From: Smittium culicis
Taxonomy: Eukaryota; Kickxellomycota; Harpellomycetes; Harpellales; Legeriomycetaceae
Length of the DNA: 36,568 nucleotides
NCBI GenBank assembly: GCA_001970855.1
Contig: LSSN01004151.1
Span: 1 to 36,568 of the forward strand
Reading direction: 5' to 3'
Part shown: in pieces, positions 23,624 to 33,661 of the stretch
Layout: every line of letters starts with the position of its first letter
Position numbering within the stretch: position 1 is the first letter of the stretch
Program-made: the position numbers and the translations under genes
Notes under the pieces: model-generated
What the model was told of the DNA's origin: nothing
The model's database searches: none
Seen by the model: only the letters and a program-made list of their open reading frames with translations

Positions 23624-26600
23624 TATGCTCTAAATTTACATATTATGTGTTTTAGTTTTTACAGTGTGGTAAGGATAGTAAGCAATACAATTCAGTGAAA
23701 GTGTCTTTGAGAGTTATTTTGGGATATTTATAGGTTTTATACTCCGAAAGTATGCGCGAGCAAAGCAGGGTGGAAATTAAATGTACAGAGTTAAGAATAA
23801 ATGAAATGGTATGATAAGATATGATAAGTTTGGTATCGGGAAAAATTCTATATATAAATTGGGATAGAAAAGAAAGACGAGGAGAATAATAATATCGGAT
23901 GCTTGATTTTTCTGTGGAAAAGATATAAGCAAAGATTACCAAAGCGGCAAGTTGGTAAAATAACTATTTAAAGGTGCTGGTAGTTGGTATAATAAATATT
24001 ATTAGAAGCTATTAGAATATATAAACCGAGAGAAGAGTTAGAATACGAGTGTTTCGAGTTTAAGTGCAGTTTATATTCAAAATATAGAAAGTAGGAGGAG
24101 GAGCGTGATAAATAGTAATAAGTCGCATTTATTAGTTATATAAGCTATATGCAAAGCGACTACCTTTAACTTTTTTCTCAATAAACCCAACAATTTTTTA
24201 GCGAATTGGCCATATGAATGGATGAGTGGTTAAGCGAGCAAAATCTGATAAACTCTCTTAATGGCTCGATTTTTCTATCGCCCCCTGTCCAATAGACTTG
24301 GCAGCCCTGATACTTTATTTTTTTTTTTTTTAGCCCTTTAGTCCATTTACGGCCAATTTGATGAATATCAGCATAAATTGCTCTTTTTTCTTTCGCTTTA
24401 TTTATCTTTATTTTTATTAGTCAAGGTAATCCAATGCAAGTATTACTCAATCTCTGCATAACTTTTTTTCCTTTTACGTACTTTATCAATGTCGTTATAA
24501 AGCCTGTAATTTTTTTTTAAAGCGCTTGAAGCCAACTAAGGCAACTTAAGCAACACCCATTGGCAGGAAATCATTTATAGATTTATATTTAAAAAGGATC
24601 TACTTTAAATTATCCCCAAAGTAGAAGCATTCAATATAAAAAACCCTGCAGTTCCAGAATATTTTGAGAATATGCGATAATTGCCTGTATATTTTGAATC
24701 TAATTTCAAAAGTGTCAAGAATCCTAATTTAAGAAGCTCTACAACTTACTTTGATCATTTCATTAATTTTTCCTATTGATTTATACTATGCCCGATATTT
24801 ACCGCCTTTTAGTTGCCTACTGTTTTGCTAAACAAAATATACGCACCATTTTAAAAATTCCGGTAATTTCCTGCTTCCCAATCACGCAATTTAATTAGAA
24901 TTTTTTGAGCGACAGTTTGTTTTGTTGGGTACTTTAGCAGAAGTGATCTACCCAAATTTCTGTAAACTAACCTCTATTATTTTTTTCCATCTAAAGCAGG
25001 AACTAATAAGCAATGCTTAAATGTACTTGCTTTTCTATAGCTAAGTTTTTAAATCCCATCACATATTTATTTATTTATTTACTCTAAATAAGTTTCTAAA
25101 AAAAAATTCTATTTTTTATTATACGCTCTTTTGCTGCAATTTGTCAATTTATTTCCCACTCAGCGTCAAACTTACATTAATATCATTTGAATCACTGACT
25201 CGCTGTCGCTTTTTAATCCAAAAATATTATCTGTTTATCAAAACTAGCGTGCCTATAATTTTATGAATTTATAAATACTTTATATTTACGACTTGTCTAT
25301 GACTCGTAATAGATAGTCAAACTTCACGGCATGCATCTTAAAGGTCCAAAATATGTAGATATAATCAGCTCTGTTTATAAACCGATAAACTAGCGCCATT
25401 TTTGCTCTTTATTATACCAAATTAGAAGTGATTTAATTTAGTCACGCTTATCTCTTAAATCCTCCATATTTCAGTAATCACGAGGCCACTATTTAGCCCT
25501 ATTTTTTACTTCACTTGAAAATAATAGCTATTTTGTCCACTGACACGACGTCATATTATACTCATAAGAACCTGACTTTAAATTGTTTCTGTTTTTTTTT
25601 AATAACGCTTTAATAAAATTTCAATAGATAAAAATGCTTTAAATAAACATAAGCGTGACTGTAACTTTAACCGTGACAGATAACATTATATTATCAAGGA
25701 ACTTGTAAATAAATAACTAAGAAACTTGATTGCTACATAAGATTTTTTAAATGCCTTGTTTTCTGAAAATCAGCATCTATATAGAAATCCACAACCATGT
25801 CCTCCTCACTGTAATTTCCAATTACTCATTTTATATCTATATAATATTTGACTACTTTCACTGAAAGCTTAAATAAATAACATTCTTTTTTTCAGTTTCA
25901 CAATCTGGCATCCGGTTGTTTATCGTTTATCTTATTTTTTATTCTTCTTTACATATTACAAAAAGGCTTTTAACCCTTTCACGGACGGTAGACTATTTTT
26001 GGCCCACCAGATATAGCCAACAGAGTTCAACTATATATACTTTAAATTCGAGGCTTCAAGATTCACTGGTATATTTTTTAATATCGACAAATAATATACA
26101 TGCTTATAAATCATAAAGAATCATACAAATGTTTTTTTTAAAGAGCATTGGACCGGAAAGAGTTAAGCCGTGTTTATCTAACACTTACACAGCCATAATT
26201 CAAAATATTTATTCGTTAATTGTTTTTAAACCATTCTCCTATTCGCTGCCAAACTTCATAAACCCCCCAATTGCTAATGAGTATCAGAATTAGTCTATTC
26301 TTATTCGATAGTAGTTGGCTAGAATTTTGTTATCCATATTTAGACTAATGCTCAGAGAAAAAAAAAACATTATAGCTATTATAAAGAGTATTATACAGAC
26401 CTGAGAAGATCGCCCAAGTCAAGGGATTGATCTTCCATTTTCTTATTTTTTTTTTGATCTGATAGATACTTGCCCGTTTTATTTTATTTGATAACATGAT
26501 CCTAAATTAAACAAAAGATAATAATTTCACTCAAATTTAATACTAAATTAATAAACTATGTATCAACACTGCAGTAGATTAATAATTAAAAACATACAGT

Positions 26601-27339
26601 ACCTTGGCACTTGATAAAAATAACTTCTCGATAGCAACTACCACTAATACAAAAATACGTATTTCCGTTTTTTTTTTATGTGTAAAATTACCCGTTTATA
26701 GTTTTTTCTATGATAGATTTATAGAACATTTGAAAATACGCACATCTCTTTGGTTTTACTTAAATCCTATTGATTTATAATTCAAATTCTCATAACAAAA
26801 ATTTTCATTTATTGTACACTAATTGCACATCGTAATTTAAGTCTTAAAAAATAATGCTATATACCATTATATTCGATCACGCCAGAACTTATATACATTG
26901 AGTAAAATATTATTAATCTTTAAACCACTCTTATTTCGCATTTATATAAAATATCCACTTAACAACACTCAACATTCCCAAACTAATCGACTTATTTAGT
27001 AACGAAATAGCTTGAAAAAATCAAAAACCCTTGATACTGTAAATTTAATTCAACATTATCTATTCCATGTAGAAACTAATTTATATCCAAAAAAAATTAA
27101 AAAAATAAAATTAATCATATAACTGTTATATTAGTTATGTTAGTTATTTTTATTTTTAAATTAAAAGGTGGTAAATGGCATTGATTAATTATTAAATATC
27201 TCGATAAATTATACTTAAAGATCCGACTATACCATACAAGTCCATCATTAAATTATTCACACATGCTTCATGGTTACAAACATGATTAGCGTAGCTAGTA
27301 TTAAAATTTATTATTTTAAACCAATGTACAACATTCTTT
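23624..27339. other. 3.7-kb AT-rich gap between RhoGEF and MSH2
   Basis: The largest gene-poor stretch in the window. It holds the RhoGEF 5' region and the MSH2 3' region. A 96-codon open stretch directly upstream of the RhoGEF start (23652-23942, minus) lacks any family feature and is probably chance in the 5' leader. A candidate MITE (25970-26166) and a weak two-exon small-ORF candidate (26216-26438) are reported separately. A box-A-like sequence near 24223-24240 did not fold into a tRNA. Confidence 0.5.
25970..26166. mobile_element. Candidate piggyBac-type MITE flanked by TTAA
   Basis: A 197-bp segment with TTAA at both ends (25970-25973 and 26163-26166). The inner ends are inverted and similar: CCCTTTCACGGACGG on the left and, reading inward on the minus strand, CTCTTTCCGGTCC on the right. 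TTAA target duplications and a CCCTTT-type terminus are typical of piggyBac elements. The terminal repeats are short and imperfect, and TTAA is common in AT-rich DNA, so the call is tentative. Confidence 0.35.
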
Positions 27340-30300
27340 TTAGAATGAGCTAATAACATACTGCAAATACTCGTTAGATTCGATTTCTTGCTTATACTTT
27401 GATTTCAGACCTTCAACAACATTACATAGATTCTCTCGCGACATCTCCGCAATTCCATCAGTTTTCGAAAACTCCATCATGAACTTTTCTATCAGCTCTG
27501 ACCCTTTCCGTATCTGCTCCTCGCTAAATGAAGGCTCTGCTTTGCCTTCATTTGACAATCCACTATTTCCCATCTCAATATCTCCCCCGTCACTATTTCC
27601 ATCGACTGGTTTCGAATAATTATGCATACTATCAAATGACTCTAACTCCTCTACCCTACGCTTCGCCAAATTTATCACTGATTCAGGAAACTTTGCCAGC
27701 TTTGCTACATGTATACCAAAACTCTGATCACATATCCCACTTTCGATCTTGTACAAAAGCGTGATATCATAACTGCCTTCTTTATCTTCTGCATTTGCTA
27801 ACACGCGCAAGTTTGATACGACAGGGTACTCTTTTGATATCATCGTTAATTCATGGAAATGAGTTGCAAATAGACAAAAACATCCTATCTTATCTATTAT
27901 ATACTCTGATATAGCCCATGCTAATCCAAATCCATCATATGTACTCGTTCCTCTTCCCAATTCATCTATTATTATCAGTGACTTTGATGTTGCTGTCTAT
28001 TTTTCGTTTAACAAATAAATTATTTTATTAAATAATTTATATAATTTTATTCATTTTTTTAAAAAAATTAATATAAATCGTATTTAATACCTTTAAAATT
28101 GACGCGGATTCCAACATTTCCGCCATAAATGTTGAAACACCTTTCATCAATGCATCTCCTGCGCCCACTCTAGCTAGTATACTATCAAACACGCTGATTT
28201 TTGCATAGTCGCAAGGAACAAAACATCCCACTTGAGCTAAGAGGGCAATCATTCCTATTTGCCTTATATACGTCGACTTTCCTCCCATATTGGGTCCTGT
28301 AATTATAACAAACTCTGATTTTTCCTCTTTCATGTTCACATCGTTTGCTATAAAATGAACATCATCTTGAAACTCTAAGCATGGATGTCTCGAGTTTTCT
28401 AACAAAATACACCTCTCTTCTGTACTAATCTCTGGACAAACATACGGTACTGGAGCCGTTGCAGACACAAATGCAAAGCTAATAAAATAGATGTTATTAG
28501 ATCATTTTTTTGCTAAATTTACAATTTTATAAATATGAAATTTTTATATTATTACCTAACTATTGCATCCAAATGGGCTAGCGAATTGTTTATAGATACC
28601 AAAACATGCGCATAAGATGCTAAAAAATATTCAAAAAAAATCAACTTTATAATAAAAGTATAAATAATTAGGGTATAATTATAGAAAAAATATATTAAAT
28701 GATCTACCTGCTATCTTTAAAATCTCTTTTACTAATGAAGCTTGTGTTTTATCATATTTTTTTGAATATTCTTGATATGCTGCACTTTCACTTCTAAGCT
28801 TAGGCGTTGTAAAATACACTCCATTTTTTTGAGTACTCAATTCAGGATAAAGATTTTGCTTATTTCTAATTACTGTAGCATCCTATATATTTGAAAATTA
28901 TTTAAAATATAAAAATCATCCAAATAGAAAAGGAAAAATAAAATGTAGATTCTTTTTAGATAGAAATTATTATATGTTTTGAATTACCGTTCTACTTAAT
29001 CTAAAGCAATATCCATAAATGGATGATTTTTCTAACTTGAGCTTTTTTTCTGCCTCCATTTTGATATTTCTGGCAACCAAGTTTTGCTCATTTATCATTC
29101 TTTCCATCGATTCGTTCATTGATTTTCTAAGTCCTTTTAAAGCGAAAATAGTTTTTAAACGATTATTTTTTTGAAATTTTAGTAGATATCATTTAGGTAA
29201 TATGAATACACTAACTTAGTAACTCATCATCAAAATCTGCCTTCACAACAAATTGATGGCTATCTGCCAGTTCAAGGTCAATCGTAGTCTCTATCATCTC
29301 AATAAACTGCGATGTGTTTTTAATATGACTCTAATAAAAAAATTTAGCAAAATTTTTAATTATAGCTTTGTACTAAAAAGAGGATATCATACTCAAATTG
29401 GAATTTTTTCACTTAATTGCATTATTATTATATTTTACCTCCAATGGATCAATGTAGAAAGAAGATAAGGCGTCTTGGTAATCAGTACTCATACCTTTGA
29501 GTGTCTCATAAAGACCTGGGAGCTTGATCAGTATCTGGTAAATCCTTACAAGATCTTGTAAATTTGCTATCTCTTTTAAAAGCTTTCTAGATAGCCTAGA
29601 TAAGTCAGGCGATGACCTCAAAAAGTTATTCTAATTTTTTATACATTATTGTAAAAAATTTAGCTTTTGTATAATAAATAAAAAATTAATAATAGTTTAA
29701 ATTTAAATTTTTTATCAATAGTATTACCTGAATCGTTTCACGAGTTTCAGAATCCTCAAAAAATATTTTAACCAGATTCTGCCTTTCAACTAGAATTTTA
29801 TTGAGAATTTTTTTAATATCTTATTGAAATTCAAAAAATATACTATTACTCAATTTAATATTTTATAACATACCTATGGATTCAATGTCCAGCAGAGGCT
29901 GTTTTATCCATTGCGATATCAATCTAGACCCTTGAGCCGTTTTACACTTATCCAATATTCCAAGCAAGCTCATTGACTTATTTGACCCTAAAAGAAGGTT
30001 ATTTTAATAGATTGTGAACAAAAGTTGATAATAAATAAAATAGTAAAACTAAGATTTTTACCATCGCTAGCGCTAGGAACAAGATTTAATGCTTTTACTG
30101 CAGATGAGTCCAATCTCATATATTGATTCAAAGTGTGTTGCTTTAGAGTGAAGCTTCCTGAGTTACTTTCGTCTGACAAGAGCTATAAATAGTTTGTTTA
30201 TTAGAATTGGCAAACCCATAAAAAAATTGATTTTAGTATAAAAATGTTTGTTGTAAGAATGATCTTACAGATAAATACTGAATCAAACAACATAGCGACG

Positions 30301-31991
30301 ACATAGATGCTTTAAGGTCAAATTCGCCTATAATTTAATTTTAATATTTATAGCTTTTAATTAATATATGTAATAAAATGAGATTTTTTGGTATTATGTA
30401 AATTTAAAACTATATTTGATTTACTTCTTGCAGAAATTGAAATATCTCCTTCTAACAGTCTATTGACATCCTGCTCCAAGTTTGAAGTGCTAAAGAGTTC
30501 TATAATAATAATCAAATTAACATTTTTTACATAAACGGAATTTCAAATAATAAGAGTTTATAATTTTGTGATTACTTTTTTTGCAAGGCGATATCAAAAT
30601 GTCACATCTTTCTAAATTATTAATCATTTTTTTAAGCTCCAAATCTTTTCCAGTATCGTCAGACAAAACCAAACACTCTTTTACTTGGTATTGAATAGTT
30701 AAAGACTAAGAAAAAAATTAACGTTTTGATAAAAAGCATTAATAAAAGTTATCGCAATCTACATTCAAAAAATTTGTATCAATAAAAAGCATCTACTAAC
30801 CTCTAAATTAGAATACATATCATTATCAATAAACTCGCATATCCCTATCTCCTTAGACGAAGATTCGATAAAAGCAGTTCCCACTGTCTAATTTTGGTAT
30901 TAAAACATTTCTGTAAATTGAACTCGAAACAAATCACAAAGTATGGTAGCTACTAAGATATATAAAATAATGATAAATGATTAATATATCTTACATTTTG
31001 ATCTTTAGAACTGTTTAACCAAACTGCCATTACCACAGATGTGTTTGATATATCAGAGTTTGTGAATAACATATCCTCAACTTGCTGTAGGTTTCCTGGA
31101 GACGCCTGGATAATATAAATTGAAGTAAGTATAAAATAAAAAGTTGATAAAAATAAAAAAAATACTGTTTTATCGATCCTCCATAAGTTTGGTTTTCTTG
31201 GCTCTGGATTTGACCATATTTCGACCCTGAACTTTTCCTGAAGCAGTATTCTTTTCAGGAATAGTACTGTATTAATTTTTGACAAAGTGCAGGAAGGTAA
31301 TCCTTTTTCACCATTGCTGTCAGCTATGATTTTAGTAATTCAAATTAAATTTTCGTTAAAATTATACTTTAATAATATTTAATTTAATATAATAACCTCC
31401 TAGATATTTAATCACAGTCGGCGTCTTGTAGACTACCCTGGCTACATATTTTGCATCATCTCCATGTACGCTATAGTAATTCTAATGTTATATTTTAATA
31501 AAAAGAATGTTAGTTCAAAATAAGTAAATATATATAAGTAAATATCAAACTACCTCGTTATCTCTCTCGAAAAGTCTAATAGTTTTTCCTGCGGGCTATA
31601 TTTAATTTAAAATAATCTCTGATTAGATATTATATTTTTATGGTTGAAAAATGTATATAAAATACCTTTGGTAGGTTCTGTATAAAATCACAAAATCCTG
31701 ATTGGGTAGACGAATCTATTATTTAAAAGGGCAAATAAGAGACTATTTAAATTTTTTATATGCTGGCGGTGTTTTTTTGTTCATAACTCAGTTGACAGGT
31801 ATAAAATTTATGGATTCTGTGTATTATAGGAATATATCATCCCCCTTCAAAAAAATTTAAAGATATTATATATACCCGTCTTCCTCATCCTGACTAAATT
31901 AAAATATTTTATACCCTTATAATCATATTAATGTTTGATAAATGAAATTACCTAGTTGAAAATCTGGCTTTTCTGATGACTTGAATTCCAT
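27340..31991 (-). CDS. MSH2: DNA mismatch repair protein MSH2 (MutS homologue)
   Basis: The common subunit of MutS-alpha (with MSH6) and MutS-beta (with MSH3), recognising mismatches and loops in the nucleus. About 20 exons join in frame to 966 residues (human 934, budding yeast 964): 31991-31952, 31715-31666, 31595-31554, 31481-31397, 31323-31166, 31105-30995, 30887-30801, 30705-30576, 30499-30425, 30327-30269, 30182-30062, 29987-29874, 29819-29728, 29630-29439, 29330-29216, 29133-28988, 28882-28708, 28619-28556, 28478-28091 and 27996-27340. Landmarks: [12 protein letters not shown] and VIKYLGG (mismatch-binding domain), EIWSN and [14 protein letters not shown] (MSH2 rather than MSH6), [19 protein letters not shown] (core), Walker [15 protein letters not shown], Walker [21 protein letters not shown], and FATHFHELT. 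All ATPase residues are intact. An optional 18-nt microexon at 31893-31876 would add six residues. Confidence 0.96.
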
Positions 31992-32385
31992 TTCAAAATT
32001 TTATAATAATATTCGTTTATTCGCGTTAGCTTTTTTATTGCGATGTTTTATAAAATATCTCTTAAGTACTGGCGAATTTGGATTTAGCTATTAATAAAAA
32101 GAAACTGTTTATATTTCGTGTTCTGTTTATTGATTATTCTTGCGATTTGCTTTTTTTTTTTTTTAGTGTAGATACTTTATTGGGGTATATAAATATAATA
32201 AAAGCAATTTGCTTTCTATAAGTAAAATTTAAAAACTAATTAGTTGTGAGAAAATAATTATTAATTGGACATAAAATTTTGAAACAAGTTTGATCTTTAT
32301 CATCTAATTTAATTGGCACAATTTGTTTACACTATTGTCGATTTTTCTTTCTCGGTACTTTTCTACCCAACACTGTTTAGAATTA
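31992..32385. promoter_or_regulatory. MSH2 5' region bounded by the DIRS element
   Basis: 394 bp between the MSH2 start codon and the left terminal repeat of the DIRS-like element. AT-rich, with a T14-type run near 32151-32164. It must hold the MSH2 core promoter and leader unless transcription starts inside the element. No defined factor site was recognised. Confidence 0.5.
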
Positions 32386-32415
32386 ATTATACTTCACAGA
32401 GGAGACATATTAAGT
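32386..32415 (+). repeat. Left inverted terminal repeat of the DIRS-like element
   Basis: 30 bp whose reverse complement is identical to 36519-36548. Begins attatacttcacagagg and ends with catattaagt. A further short copy of its outer part in opposite orientation lies at 32509-32518. Confidence 0.95.
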
Positions 32416-32651
32416 GTTATCATCTTATTGGATAAAACTAAACCGAAAATCTAAAGCCAATAAAAATAAGTGAATAAAATGAACTAAAAAAATTTTTTAT
32501 GGTATAGACTGTGAAGTACACGTTAGTGATATCCTTATCATCTTTTCTTTCGCAAAGGTACTCTACCAGCATAAAGATTTTCATAAAATTTTAATAAAAT
32601 ACTTTTTTAAAAAAAAAAAAAAAAAAAGATTATTTACCTTCAACTCAAATT

Positions 32652-33476
32652 ATGGAACAGCAAGCTGAAACACAAGCAACCGTAGGCCAGGACCAACTCA
32701 AGATACTGACTGACATGGTACAGCAACTCTTACGTGAAAGGGAACGTAACGCAGAAACCGAGGATCCGTACGTAACTACAAGGATCCCAGTTACCGACCT
32801 AACAGTTTATCCTGAACTCACCGAGGCACTCCCGTCGATTGAAGAAGACTTCTTCAGAACTCCGCTTACCGAAGAAGAACGCAAGATTGCAATCCACTCT
32901 TGCCCTAAGACTAGTTCGATGAACTACATTCCACCGCCACTGAACGACTCAGCATCAAGCGCGGTGAAGAAGGCTGACTCTGTACTGTATGGAATTCAAG
33001 TAGCTCTTGCTCAAGCGACACGACCTATCGATTATTACGTTCACCGTCGTATCCAGGAAACCCCAGGAATCAATGCGGCTCTAGACCCTGAAGTCACTTT
33101 CGCAAGCACGATGCGTGCTCTGCTTTCCGATATTGCAGCAACCGTGACTCAAGCGAGGCTAGATAATCTGCACAAGGGTCTGGATCTCCCCGGAAGACCT
33201 ACTCAACTAGTCGAGCCCGATACCAAGCCACTGATGGACCAAGAGGCATTGGACACCCTCATCTCCAAGAAACCTGTGGTGAAACGACAACGAGTTCAGC
33301 CCTTTCGCAGGCGCCAGCAGAATACGATCTCAAAGGATACGTACAGCAGCAACACTGCTACGGCGCAGAGCACCAACGCTGCAACCACCGCTGAAGCCAA
33401 TTCAAGCAACAGGACCACCGACCGCCAGTCAAGTTTTCGCGGAAGGGGTCGCGGCCGCGGGAGGGGGTCTCAATAG
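32652..33476 (+). CDS. DIRS-like ORF1, gag-like RNA-binding protein
   Basis: 274 residues, starting at the first ATG downstream of a 19-nt A run (32609-32627). Gag-like ORF1 of DIRS elements is thought to package element RNA. Seen here: a Gln-rich helical start, an acidic middle (SIEEDFFRTPLTEEERK), an alpha-helical region around residues 105-180, a basic patch (KKPVVKRQRVQPFRRRQQ), and a C-terminal Ser/Thr/Asn-rich linker ending in an RG-rich tail (SFRGRGRGRGRG) expected to bind nucleic acid. There is no CCHC knuckle. The stop codon TAG (33474-33476) lies in the loop of a perfect 7-bp hairpin. Identification rests on position and composition; the sequence itself is not diagnostic. Confidence 0.8.
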   Translation: MEQQAETQATVGQDQLKILTDMVQQLLRERERNAETEDPYVTTRIPVTDLTVYPELTEALPSIEEDFFRTPLTEEERKIAIHSCPKTSSMNYIPPPLNDSASSAVKKADSVLYGIQVALAQATRPIDYYVHRRIQETPGINAALDPEVTFASTMRALLSDIAATVTQARLDNLHKGLDLPGRPTQLVEPDTKPLMDQEALDTLISKKPVVKRQRVQPFRRRQQNTISKDTYSSNTATAQSTNAATTAEANSSNRTTDRQSSFRGRGRGRGRGSQ

Positions 33477-33482
33477 AGACCC
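33465..33482 (+). other. Hairpin enclosing the ORF1 stop codon
   Basis: Arms gggtctc (33465-33471) and gagaccc (33476-33482) pair perfectly around the four-base loop AATA. The stop codon TAG starts in the loop. A second small stem, ccccc-agta-ggggg, follows at 33491-33504. Confidence 0.8.
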
Positions 33483-33514
33483 AGAACAGCCCCCCAGTAG
33501 GGGGACGCCTTGCT

Positions 33515-33661
33515 ATGTTCAAATCGGCATGGTCCAGACTAACGGACAGCCGATGGGTTCGGAACATAGTAGAGAGGGGATTCAGAATCCCCTTCAAGAA
33601 CCCCCACTCTCCCGCTCCGGAATCGAGGTCGTCCGATACGAAAATTCGGCTGAAGGTCTAA
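33515..33661 (+). pseudogene. DIRS-like ORF2 N-terminal segment, ended by an in-frame TAA
   Basis: Frame 2 upstream of the RT carries a segment typical of DIRS ORF2 N-termini: PPVGGRLAMFKSAWSRLT, then WVRNIVERGFRIPFKNP. The first ATG is at 33515, but the frame is already open upstream of it. It ends at TAA 33659-33661, inside the loop of the 18-bp inverted repeat. The RT follows in this same frame immediately after the stop, so the two pieces were probably one reading frame, interrupted here by a substitution or by an insertion of the hairpin block, or bridged by recoding or splicing. Confidence 0.7.

Noticed and set aside
23652..23942. 96-codon open stretch just upstream of the RhoGEF start
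   Set aside because: Low-complexity composition and no motif. It lies in the expected 5' leader and ends 28 bp before the RhoGEF ATG. Kept only as unproven.
24223..24330. tRNA-like box A (tggatgagtggttaag) followed by a weak box-B-like segment and a T run
   Set aside because: Neither a cloverleaf nor a type II tRNA can be folded: no acceptor, anticodon or T-stem pairing, and no GTTCGA box. At most a decayed tRNA or tRNA-derived SINE.
26345..26497. 50-codon open stretch on the minus strand overlapping the two-exon micro-gene candidate
   Set aside because: Starts with a basic run driven by A-rich sequence and ends in a Phe run from a T tract; competing frame has the better splice fit, and neither is proven.
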